48,294 nt of DNA. It comes from a bacterium (lineage in GTDB: Bacteria; Bacillota; Clostridia; Christensenellales; Aristaeellaceae). A program made the translations under genes and the position numbers. Positions 42,058-48,294 of this stretch are shown in pieces. The stretch spans positions 1-48,294 of the forward strand of contig JAQXJZ010000104.1 in assembly GCA_029009515.1 (NCBI GenBank), given 5' to 3'. Every line of letters starts with the position of its first letter. Position 1 is the first letter of the stretch. The notes under the pieces were generated by a model. It ran no database searches. It was given only the letters and a program-made list of their open reading frames with translations, and was not told the DNA's origin.

Positions 42058-42163
42058 GTGGGGAGGGACCTCCTTTGGGGGGCAGCGTTATTCCTGCGCT
42101 CAAGCGAGCCGGGGCACCCGTATGTGCCCCGGCGGTCTTATACGCAGCACCAAACATAATCAA

Positions 42164-42192
42164 ACACCGTGCATCTGAAAGATGCACGGTGT
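42164..42192 (-). terminator. Perfect 13-bp hairpin, likely terminator of the TPM gene
   Basis: ACACCGTGCATCT pairs with AGATGCACGGTGT around a GAA loop; on the minus strand a TTTGATTATGTTT tract follows. It lies about 65 bases after the TPM-domain gene stop. Confidence 0.7.
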
Positions 42193-42199
42193 GCGGGGT

Positions 42200-42240
42200 G
42201 CAGGGGGCTCAGCCCCCTGCCGGGTCTGGGCAGCGCCCAG
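42200..42240. repeat. Hairpin pair related to the intergenic repeat family
   Basis: GCAGGGGGCT-C-AGCCCCCTGC (42200-42220) and CTGGGC-AGC-GCCCAG (42226-42240). The arms resemble the GCAGGGGC and GGGC-AGC-GCCC modules of the repeats at 32116 and 8959, but the CTTAAGGGC module is missing. Confidence 0.6.
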
Positions 42241-42256
42241 TGTCTCCCATTCCCCG

Positions 42257-43090
42257 TCAAAACCGCTTTCCCGCGCCGCCGCCGTGCGTAAATCCGCCGG
42301 AGGAGTGGTGCACACCACTGCCGCCGGGGCGGTGGTGGGAGCTGCCGCCGCTGTGGCTGCCTGCAGAGGGCGGCGGGGCTTTGCGGGTGCGGGTGGTGGT
42401 GGTGCGCAGGTAGTCGTCGGTTTTGCCGGTGAGGTCGAAGCTGGAGTTGCTGGCGGCGTCGTAGGAGTAGGTGCTGGCCTTGAGCGCGTAGCGGCCCTGC
42501 ACGGATTTGGTGAACAGCAGCGCAGCGACAAGCGCGATGAGCGCGCACACCAGCACTTCGCTGGAGGTAAGCGCCTTGTGGTAGGGCGTCAGGACCTGAC
42601 CGGTGACGATGTCGTAGCGGTACTGTCCCTCGGGGATGCCGGCATCCACATAACCGTACACGGCGTGAATCATCTGCTGAGCCGCGCCGGCGTAATCGCC
42701 GCTGGCGAGGAAGAGGTAGGTGCTGTCATGCGCAGCCTCGATGCGCTCGTCGGTCATGTAGTCAATCGTGCGTCCGGCGGTGGAAAGGTAAGGGATGCGC
42801 TCATACATGTCGATGTAGTACAGCGCGCCGCTGCGGTCCTGACCAAGGCCATAGCCGCCGTTGTCATAGCAGTTGTCAGCGGTGGATTGCTGGCTGCCCA
42901 TGGGGCGGTCGGTGGTAAGGATGACAAAGTCCATGTCCGTTTCCTGCTGAAAGCGCAGGATGGTGTTTTCCAGCTCGGCTTCTTCCAGCGCGGTGAAGAG
43001 ATCCGCCTCGTCGATTATGTGGGCGGTATCAGCCAGCGCCGTGCCAAAAAGGCACAGCAGGAGGAGCAGAACGGCGAGAAACTGTTTCAT
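42257..43090 (-). CDS. TPM-domain (YgcG-like) membrane protein
   Basis: A 277-residue protein: signal peptide (MKQFLAVLLLLLCLFGTALA), a TPM domain (DTAHIIDEADLFTALEEAELENTILRFQQETDMDFVILTTDRP), a membrane helix near residue 200 and a C-terminus rich in Gly, Ser and His ending GGGAGKRF, the usual end of YgcG proteins. TPM domains have phosphatase or photosystem-repair roles elsewhere; here the function is unknown. It starts 17 bases after the zinc-ribbon gene and is probably co-expressed. AAAGGAGG precedes the ATG. Confidence 0.88.
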   Translation of the reverse strand: MKQFLAVLLLLLCLFGTALADTAHIIDEADLFTALEEAELENTILRFQQETDMDFVILTTDRPMGSQQSTADNCYDNGGYGLGQDRSGALYYIDMYERIPYLSTAGRTIDYMTDERIEAAHDSTYLFLASGDYAGAAQQMIHAVYGYVDAGIPEGQYRYDIVTGQVLTPYHKALTSSEVLVCALIALVAALLFTKSVQGRYALKASTYSYDAASNSSFDLTGKTDDYLRTTTTRTRKAPPPSAGSHSGGSSHHRPGGSGVHHSSGGFTHGGGAGKRF

Positions 43091-43107
43091 TCGTTCGGCC
43101 TCCTTTC

Positions 43108-44151
43108 TCAGAACACGAAGTAGCACAGCAGACAGCCGATGACAAAGATGACCGCGCCAAGGCCCAGCGCCGTGAGCGAGAGCTTCTTTTTGTCCAGCGG
43201 CAGCTTGCCGCACACCTCGCCGGTGCAGCCGTTCATGGCGTAGTAGTAGGGGTCGTCCTTGTTCTGCTTGTTGGGGTAGGTGAGCACCCACGTGGGCAGA
43301 AGCACGTAGCGGCTGTCCATGCGGCGCACCTTGGCCGACGGCGTGCCGGAAAAATGATCGTAGCTTACAGTGCTGCGCAGCATGGGCTGCACGTAGCGGC
43401 CCACCTCCTGCGCCACGTCCTCGGCGATGTCGCTGGCGTCCACGTCGCGCCTTTCGGCCAGAAAGCCGGACAGATACGCATCCTCAAAGGGTTTTGCGTT
43501 GCCCAGCGGGAAGGGGTGAATGCCGTCCGACAGCTTGCGGTTGGCCTTTTTCAAAGCCGGGCGCATGATGCTGCGGAAGGTGAGGTTGGCCTCGCGCCGC
43601 ACGTGAAAATGCCGCGTGCTGGTGATGATGTGGCTGCCTGCATCCATCAGGCTGGTGGAGCAGCCCTCGCCCTCCAGCGTGCCCTTGACTTCACAGTCCG
43701 TCACAAAGTGGGGATAGTACACGCCCACCATATTCTCCACCTGCGCCTTGCTGAAGAACGCCGCAGGCACGTATTTTTTGCCCTTGACCCACTTCATGAA
43801 GGCGTCCACCGCCTGCTGCTTGCTGATGGTAAACGGCAGCACCTCGTCCGGGCGCATGTCGTCCGTCAGCTGGCCCTGCAGAACCACCGGATTGTGGCAG
43901 TAATAGCAGTGCGTGGCCGCTGTGGTGGCGCTGGTGATGATCTCGCTGCCGCAGGTGGGGCAGCGGTACAGCAGCTGGCCGTCCGCCGCAGGCTGCTCCT
44001 GCACAGGTTTTTCGGCCGACTGCTGCTCCGTCTCGGTCAGCGCGTCCTTGTCAAACAGGGAATCGCAAAAAGGGCATTTCCATTGCTGGGTCTGCGGATC
44101 AAACGCCAAATGTCCGCCGCAGTTGGGGCATTGATAAATCACGCCTGCCAA
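43108..44151 (-). CDS. Zinc-ribbon membrane-anchored protein
   Basis: A 347-residue protein with two zinc ribbons (C8-x2-C11 ... C26-x2-C29, and CPTC ... CYYC near 65-85), a long mixed middle region, and one C-terminal helix (SLTALGLGAVIFVIGCLLCYFVF). This is the TFIIB-type zinc-ribbon group of Firmicutes, often found beside TPM-domain or LemA proteins; the role is unknown. The frame has a GTG at 44160, but TTG 44151 has GAGGTG 6 bases upstream and is preferred. A promoter (44301-44329) and repeat copy 3 lie upstream. Confidence 0.82.
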   Translation of the reverse strand: MAGVIYQCPNCGGHLAFDPQTQQWKCPFCDSLFDKDALTETEQQSAEKPVQEQPAADGQLLYRCPTCGSEIITSATTAATHCYYCHNPVVLQGQLTDDMRPDEVLPFTISKQQAVDAFMKWVKGKKYVPAAFFSKAQVENMVGVYYPHFVTDCEVKGTLEGEGCSTSLMDAGSHIITSTRHFHVRREANLTFRSIMRPALKKANRKLSDGIHPFPLGNAKPFEDAYLSGFLAERRDVDASDIAEDVAQEVGRYVQPMLRSTVSYDHFSGTPSAKVRRMDSRYVLLPTWVLTYPNKQNKDDPYYYAMNGCTGEVCGKLPLDKKKLSLTALGLGAVIFVIGCLLCYFVF

Positions 44152-44197
44152 TGGTGTCACCTCGTTTGTTGGATTACGTGGGGGGAGCCTCCGGCGG

Positions 44198-44276
44198 CCA
44201 AGGACTCTGCCCTTGGATCCCGCTTAAGGGCCATTGGCCCTTAAGAATCCCGGCTTTGAGGCCGTTTTACGGCCTC
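44198..44276. repeat. Three-hairpin intergenic repeat, copy 3
   Basis: CCAAGG ... CCTTGG (44198-44216, imperfect loop), GGATCCCG linker, CTTAAGGGCC-ATT-GGCCCTTAAG (44223-44245), AATCCCGG linker and GAGGCCGT-TTT-ACGGCCTC (44258-44276). The module order matches copy 2 and is inverted relative to copy 1. It falls within the leader of the zinc-ribbon gene. Confidence 0.85.
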
Positions 44277-44300
44277 GTGGGAGAGGCTTTCTGTTTTTTT

Positions 44301-44329
44301 ATTATAGCACGATCAAAAATGAAACTCAA
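44301..44329 (-). promoter_or_regulatory. Promoter of the zinc-ribbon/TPM operon
   Basis: Minus strand TTGAGT (44329-44324), 17-base spacer, TATAAT (44306-44301) with TGC in front (extended -10). It abuts the araC stop codon. The resulting leader of about 145 nt contains repeat copy 3. Confidence 0.75.
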
Positions 44330-45109
44330 TCAGCGCTGGGCGCTTCGGGGGGTGTTGCCTGTAAATTCCTTGAAGACGCGGTGGAAGGTGCGCAGGCTGG
44401 AAAAGCCGCAGGCGGTGGCTACGTCGATGAGCGGCATGGACGAGCGCGAGAGCATCTCCTGCGCGCGCGTGCAGCGCAGGGAGTTGACGTAGCGCGGGAA
44501 GGGGCAGCCGATGCGCTCGTTGAACAGGTGGGAGAAGCGGCCCACGCTGTAGCCGAAGTGCGCGGCTGCATCCGCCACGGTGATGGGTTCGGCGGCGTGA
44601 TCCTCCAGGTAGATGAGGATGCGCTTCATCAGGTCGCCTTCCGCGTCGGCGGTGTTTTCGCGCAGGCCGATTTTGTCAATCAGAAAGGCCAGCAGCGCCT
44701 CGCCCATGGCGTTTACAAACACCTCGTTGGGCTGATTGGCCGGGTTGGCCATCATGCGCAGGATACGGCGGCACTCCTTCATTTTTCTGGCGTCCACGAT
44801 GGATCGGGCAAAGCTGTGCTGGCTGAGCTGGCTGCGCAGCGCAGGCACGGCGTTGAGCGGGATGGTGGCCACGATGATGCGCGAATGTTCCGGCGTGGCG
44901 TAGCTGTGCAGCATGTAGCTGGAATTGACAATCAGCGTATCCGGCCCGACGGTTGTCACCGCGCCGTCCTGAATGACGGTAATCTGCCCTTCCTCCACCA
45001 GCGCAAGCTCGATGGTGCTGTGAAAATGCGCTAGAAAATGGTCGTTGTCCACATACCACGCCATGGTGCGCAGGGTGTTGTCGCGGGATAATTCGTAGTA
45101 GCGCTGCAT
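44330..45109 (-). CDS. AraC family transcriptional regulator
   Basis: A 259-residue regulator: N-terminal cupin-like sensor (HFHSTIELALVEEGQITVIQDG, VNSSYMLHSYATPEHSRII), and a C-terminal double helix-turn-helix (YLEDHAAEPITVADAAAHFGYSVGRFSHLFNERIG ... ATACGFSSLRTFHRVFKEFTGNTP). It probably senses a sugar-like ligand and controls the divergent isomerase/dehydrogenase genes. Start ATG 45109 is preferred because GGAGG lies 5 bases upstream; the longer ATG at 45130 has no site. Confidence 0.92.
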   Translation of the reverse strand: MQRYYELSRDNTLRTMAWYVDNDHFLAHFHSTIELALVEEGQITVIQDGAVTTVGPDTLIVNSSYMLHSYATPEHSRIIVATIPLNAVPALRSQLSQHSFARSIVDARKMKECRRILRMMANPANQPNEVFVNAMGEALLAFLIDKIGLRENTADAEGDLMKRILIYLEDHAAEPITVADAAAHFGYSVGRFSHLFNERIGCPFPRYVNSLRCTRAQEMLSRSSMPLIDVATACGFSSLRTFHRVFKEFTGNTPRSAQR

Positions 45110-45163
45110 GCTGTCCTCCGGTGAAAACATGGAAAATAGATAGCGTATTTTGGCACAATCATA

Positions 45164-45204
45164 TCACAAAGTGACGCGACAGGAAAGCCCCTTTCAGCTA
45201 TAAT
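45164..45204 (+). promoter_or_regulatory. Promoter and small palindrome before the isomerase gene
   Basis: GCGACA (45176-45181), 17-base spacer, TATAAT (45199-45204). TCAC-AAA-GTGA (45164-45174) just upstream of the -35 could be a regulator half-site pair. The weak -35 fits an activator-dependent promoter, in keeping with the divergent AraC gene. Confidence 0.6.
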
Positions 45205-45237
45205 ACAACCGAAAATACAAGGAGGTGCTCCTTTCAT

Positions 45238-46065
45238 ATGGAAAAGCGTCCCGTTGCATATCAGGTTTATTCCGCCCGCGAAGACGCCGCCAAGGATCTG
45301 GACAGCGTGCTGGGCTCTCTCAAGGCTATGGGCTATGACGGTGTTGAATTTGCCGGTTTCTACGGCTACACCGCCAAGCAGGTGAAGGAAATGCTGGACA
45401 AGCACGGCCTGGTGGCCATCTCCAGCCACGTGCCCTTTGTGCAGATCGAGGCGGACATGTTCGGCGTGATTGCTGATCATCAGATCATCGGCTGCAAGCA
45501 CATCGCCGTGCCCTATCTGGACGATCAGACCCGCCCCGGCGCGCCCGGCTTTGCCCATGCCATCGCCGTGATGCACAAGTTCGGCCGTCTGCTCAAGGAT
45601 GCCGGCATGACCCTTCTGTACCACAATCACGATTTCGAGTTTGTCAAGATGTGCGGCATTTACGGTCTGGACTTCCTCTATCAGGCGGTTCCTGCCGACG
45701 TGCTCAAGACCGAGCTGGACGTGTGCTGGGTGAAGTACGCGGGCGAGGATCCCGCCGCCTACATCCGCAAGTATGCCGGCCGCTGCCCCGTGGTGCATCT
45801 CAAGGACTTCGTGGGCCGCAAGAGCGAGGACGGTTCCAACCCCTACGCGCTGATCGGTCTGGATGAGAATGAAAAGAAGGACACCCAGGCGTTCGAGTTC
45901 CGTCCCTTCGGCTATGGCTGCCAGGATGTGGAAGCTGTTGTGACCGCCGGCATCGAAAGCGGCGCGGAGTGGTTTGTGGTTGAGCAGGATCTGTCCATCG
46001 GCCGCACGCCGCTGGAAGCTGCTGAAATGAGCATTGGCACCCTGAAGAAGATCGGTCTGAAATAA
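45238..46065 (+). CDS. Sugar phosphate isomerase/epimerase (xylose-isomerase-like TIM barrel)
   Basis: A 275-residue AP_endonuc_2-type barrel. MGYDGVEFAGFYGY, the LLYHNHDFEF motif, the ELDVCWVKYAGED segment and VVHLKDF supply the metal-binding and catalytic residues of sugar isomerases/epimerases and inosose dehydratases. The substrate is a sugar or inositol-like compound. It is followed after 16 bases by a Gfo/Idh/MocA dehydrogenase and lies divergent from an AraC regulator, which suggests a small sugar-catabolic unit. GGAGG precedes the ATG. Confidence 0.9.
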   Translation: MEKRPVAYQVYSAREDAAKDLDSVLGSLKAMGYDGVEFAGFYGYTAKQVKEMLDKHGLVAISSHVPFVQIEADMFGVIADHQIIGCKHIAVPYLDDQTRPGAPGFAHAIAVMHKFGRLLKDAGMTLLYHNHDFEFVKMCGIYGLDFLYQAVPADVLKTELDVCWVKYAGEDPAAYIRKYAGRCPVVHLKDFVGRKSEDGSNPYALIGLDENEKKDTQAFEFRPFGYGCQDVEAVVTAGIESGAEWFVVEQDLSIGRTPLEAAEMSIGTLKKIGLK

Positions 46066-46081
46066 AAAGGAGGATATCATC

Positions 46082-47236
46082 ATGGCACTGGATATGAACA
46101 ACTTCTCCACCGATATGACCAAGAAGGAAGCCGTCTACAGCGAGAAGAAGATCCGCATTGGCTTCATCGGCACCGGCGGCATCGCCCACAGCCACATCAA
46201 GGCCTACCTCAACCAGCCCGATGTGGAGATTGTGGCCGCTTGCGACCTCATTCCCGGCAAGGCTGCTGATTTCCTCAAGGAATACGGTATCGACGCGCCC
46301 GCCTTCGAGAGCCACAAGGAAATGCTGGACAAGGTGGAAATGGACGCTGTGAGCGTGTGCGCCTACAACCGCAACCACTGCGTGTGCACTGTGGACGCCC
46401 TGAACCACGGCCTGCATGTGCTGCTTGAGAAACCCATGTCCGTCACCCTGGACGAGGCCGTGGAAATCTGCCGCGCTGAAAAGAAGAACGGCAAGATCGT
46501 GTCCGTCGGCTTCCAGCCCCGTCTGGACGAGAACATGCAGATGATCAAGAAGATCGTGCAGTCCGGCGAGCTGGGCCGCGTGTACTACGTGCAGACCGGC
46601 GGCGGCCGCCGTCACGGCATCCCGGTCAGCTGGTCTGAAACCTTCATCGAGAACGACAAGGCCGGTCTGGGCGCTGTGGGCGACATCGGCTGCTACTCCC
46701 TCGACCTGGTCATGAACGCGCTGGGCAACCCCAAGCCCCTCACCGTCAGCGGCCGCGCCACCGATTTCTTCGGCAAGACCCCCGAGGCTTATGCCGAGGT
46801 TGGCAAGCCTGAGTGCGCCAAGAAGTTCTCCGTGGACGATTTCGCTTCCGCCTACATCCGTCTGGAAGGCGACATCATTCTGGACTTCCGCATTTCCTGG
46901 TATATGCACATGGACACCTCCGGCGACACCCTCATCCTGGGCACCAAGGGCGGCCTGCGCATTCCCTCCACCGAGTGCTGGAACGGCACCTTCGACAAGC
47001 CCATGACCGTCTACCACGACATCGCCGGCAAGCCCGTGCAGACCGAGATTCCGCTCATCGAGTCCACCGCCGACCTGTGGGACAAGAAGATCCGCTCCTT
47101 CCTCAACGCCATCATCACCGGCGGCAAGGCTCCCGTGCCCACCGACGAGATCATCTACAACCAGGCCATCATCGACGGCATCTTCCGCTCCAGCGAGCTG
47201 GGCCGCGAAGTGACCATCGAGATCCCCGAGATTTAA
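46082..47236 (+). CDS. Gfo/Idh/MocA family oxidoreductase
   Basis: A 384-residue NAD(P)-dependent dehydrogenase. The Rossmann motif GFIGTGGIAHSHI (27-39) and the EKP motif (116-118) are intact, with GDIGCYSLDLVMNAL in the substrate half. Family members oxidise inositols, glucosides or modified sugars. It follows the isomerase gene, so the two probably carry out successive steps. AAGGAGG precedes the ATG. The stop is directly followed by a hairpin and a terminator. Confidence 0.93.
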   Translation: MALDMNNFSTDMTKKEAVYSEKKIRIGFIGTGGIAHSHIKAYLNQPDVEIVAACDLIPGKAADFLKEYGIDAPAFESHKEMLDKVEMDAVSVCAYNRNHCVCTVDALNHGLHVLLEKPMSVTLDEAVEICRAEKKNGKIVSVGFQPRLDENMQMIKKIVQSGELGRVYYVQTGGGRRHGIPVSWSETFIENDKAGLGAVGDIGCYSLDLVMNALGNPKPLTVSGRATDFFGKTPEAYAEVGKPECAKKFSVDDFASAYIRLEGDIILDFRISWYMHMDTSGDTLILGTKGGLRIPSTECWNGTFDKPMTVYHDIAGKPVQTEIPLIESTADLWDKKIRSFLNAIITGGKAPVPTDEIIYNQAIIDGIFRSSELGREVTIEIPEI

Positions 47237-47255
47237 CCAGGGGATGAGCCCCTGG
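47237..47255. repeat. Hairpin module at the dehydrogenase gene end
   Basis: CCAGGGG-ATGAG-CCCCTGG begins at the base after the stop codon. It is similar in style to the GGGGC modules of the other intergenic repeats but lacks the rest. Confidence 0.6.
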
Positions 47256-47262
47256 ACCCGCT

Positions 47263-47303
47263 CTCTGAGCCTTCCTTACGGAAGGCTCAGAGGGTGTTTT
47301 TTG
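47263..47303 (+). terminator. Strong terminator after the Gfo/Idh/MocA gene
   Basis: CTCTGAGCCTTCC (47263-47275) and GGAAGGCTCAGAG (47280-47292) pair perfectly around TTAC; GGTG and six T follow. Confidence 0.9.
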
Positions 47304-47646
47304 TATTTGGGGCTGCAGCTAAGACCGCCGGTCGGCGGAGGGCCTCCCGGCTCGCTGGAGTGCAGGGGAAGCTTGACGAGGTTCCGGGCACCTTGCTTGT
47401 GTTTTCTAACTTGCTTATTCTGTTGGAAAAAGAGAGCACGTCTTCCAGCTTCCCCTTGAGGGGAAGCTCCGCCGTAGGCGGTGATGAGGTGGCCAGTTCC
47501 TCGTCAGCTCATTATTCAAAGGGAACACCCCGCAGCATCAATGTGCAGACGGAAAAAGATACTATTATAAAACCATCAACAACGTCTACACACGCTGCAC
47601 CCCATGTTTCACTCCGTGCTTCGTCTGGTAAAACAGAAGTATCACA
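47304..47646. other. Non-coding stretch before exonuclease III
   Basis: No convincing gene. It contains a CCGCCG-GT-CGGCGG hairpin (47325-47338), GGGGAAGCT at 47365-47373 that is repeated in the hairpin at 47447-47468, and an AT-richer right half. The composition suggests repeat debris; no promoter for another gene is seen until 47647. Confidence 0.6.
47447..47492 (+). repeat. Double-hairpin repeat ending in GATGAGGTGG
   Basis: AGCTTCCCC-TTGA-GGGGAAGCT (47447-47468), CCGCC-GTA-GGCGG (47469-47481), then TGATGAGGTGG. I recall very similar units (CTTCCCCTTGAGGGGAAG ... GATGAGGTG) scattered in gut Clostridia genomes, so this is likely a dispersed repeat; copy number cannot be judged here. Confidence 0.6.
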
Positions 47647-47676
47647 TTGCGCCGCATGCGTGCCGTGTGGTACAAT
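47647..47676 (+). promoter_or_regulatory. Promoter of the exonuclease III gene
   Basis: TTGCGC (47647-47652), 18-base spacer, TACAAT (47671-47676), about 30 bases before the ATG at 47708. Confidence 0.65.
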
Positions 47677-47707
47677 ACCAACCGAAAGCAATCAAGGAGG
47701 TACCCCT

Positions 47708-48294
47708 ATGCGCCTCATTTCATGGAATGTAAACGGCCTGCGCGCCTGCCTCACCAAGGGCTTTGGCGATTACTTTGCCGATATCAGCGCCGACGCCTTC
47801 TGCCTGCAGGAGACCAAGATGCAGCCCGGTCAGGCGGATTTTTCGCCCGAGGGCTATGAGCAGTATTTCAACAGTGCCGAGAAGAAGGGCTACTCCGGCA
47901 CGGCCATCTTCACGCGCATGCAGCCCATCAGCGTGCGCTACGGCATCGGCATTGAGGAGCACGACCACGAGGGACGTGTGATCACGCTGGAATACGACAA
48001 GTTCTACCTTGTCACCGTCTACACGCCCAACAGCCAGCGCGAGTTGACCCGGCTTGAGTACCGCATGACCTGGGAGGACGCTTTTGCGGATTTCCTGTGC
48101 GAGCTGGACAAGGTGAAGCCTGTGGTGGTCTGCGGCGACATGAACGTGGCGCACAAGGAAATTGACCTCAAGAACCCCAAGACCAATGTGCGCAATGCCG
48201 GTTTCACCATCGAGGAGCGCGACAAGATGACCGCGCTGCTCAGCCGCGGCTTTGTGGATACCTTCCGCCTGCTGCATCCGGACGAAACCGACCG
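47708..48294 (+). CDS. xth: Exodeoxyribonuclease III (3' truncated by window end)
   Basis: The first 195 residues are present and the frame is open to the end. MRLISWNVNGLRA (N7), LQETK (E35), GYSGTAIFTR, VYTPNS and VVCGDMNVAHKEIDL are the metal-binding and catalytic motifs of the ExoIII/AP-endonuclease family, which cuts DNA at abasic sites and trims 3' ends. About 55-60 residues with the last His are beyond the window. AAGGAGG lies 8 bases before the ATG. Confidence 0.95.
   Translation, partial: MRLISWNVNGLRACLTKGFGDYFADISADAFCLQETKMQPGQADFSPEGYEQYFNSAEKKGYSGTAIFTRMQPISVRYGIGIEEHDHEGRVITLEYDKFYLVTVYTPNSQRELTRLEYRMTWEDAFADFLCELDKVKPVVVCGDMNVAHKEIDLKNPKTNVRNAGFTIEERDKMTALLSRGFVDTFRLLHPDETD

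Noticed and set aside
8901-44276. Intergenic repeats as a CRISPR array
   Set aside because: Copies are single, tens of kilobases apart and in both orientations, with no spacers or cas genes.
47244-47459. 71-codon open frame after the Gfo/Idh/MocA gene
   Set aside because: It is made of terminator and repeat sequence; translation is Cys/Arg/Pro/Leu-rich with no known pattern.

Overview
The window reads as a chromosome segment of an anaerobic, fairly GC-rich member of the Firmicutes (class Clostridia; a gut Christensenellales- or Oscillospirales-type genome is my guess). The reasons are strong AGGAGG ribosome sites, TTG/GTG starts, a single bifunctional Rel next to dtd, ScpA/ScpB, HemZ, YitT and YtvI-type proteins, and an infC-rpmI-rplT operon behind a long structured leader. 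Genes are densely packed. I see no rRNA, tRNA, insertion sequence, prophage or CRISPR array. Both ends cut genes: the 3' end of a cobalamin-dependent methionine synthase on the left and the 5' part of an exonuclease III on the right.

Layout. 1-5310: end of metH, then leftward genes for a YitT membrane protein, a small P-loop kinase-like protein and a two-gene heterodimeric ABC exporter. The exporter has a consensus promoter, an operator-like palindrome and a leader that looks like a transcription attenuator. 5698-8842: site-2-protease-like membrane protease, scpA, scpB, a membrane-anchored coiled-coil protein and a LysM protein. 8990-14665 (leftward): a flavoprotein of the UDP-galactopyranose-mutase/amine-oxidase fold, recJ, two half-size EamA transporters and trpS.

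14880-24266 (rightward) is the most unusual part. Two tandem multi-pass membrane proteins of glycosyltransferase-C appearance are followed by a short-chain reductase, an acyl carrier protein, an acyl-AMP ligase, a LuxE-like acyl-protein synthetase, a LuxC-like acyl reductase, a polyprenyl-phosphate glycosyltransferase and a GNAT-like protein. This is a fatty-acid-reductase module of the bioluminescence type with no luciferase, embedded in what looks like a surface-glycan or glycolipid pathway. The EamA pair just across the divergent promoter could supply the lipid-sugar flippase. 24296-32102: rel, a third GT-C-like gene wedged between rel and dtd, an MBL hydrolase, hemZ and glpK.

32243-48294: a small helical protein, a small membrane protein, recO (leftward), rplT-rpmI-infC with leader (leftward), a Gld-type ABC operon (ATPase, permease, GldG-like, DUF4340), a YtvI/AI-2E-type permease (leftward, overlapping DUF4340 tail to tail), tag, a TPM-domain protein paired with a zinc-ribbon membrane protein, an AraC regulator divergent from a sugar isomerase/epimerase and a Gfo/Idh/MocA dehydrogenase, and finally exonuclease III. 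A family of compact hairpin-rich intergenic repeats recurs at about 8.9, 32.1 and 44.2 kb, with related hairpins at 42.2 and 47.2-47.5 kb.
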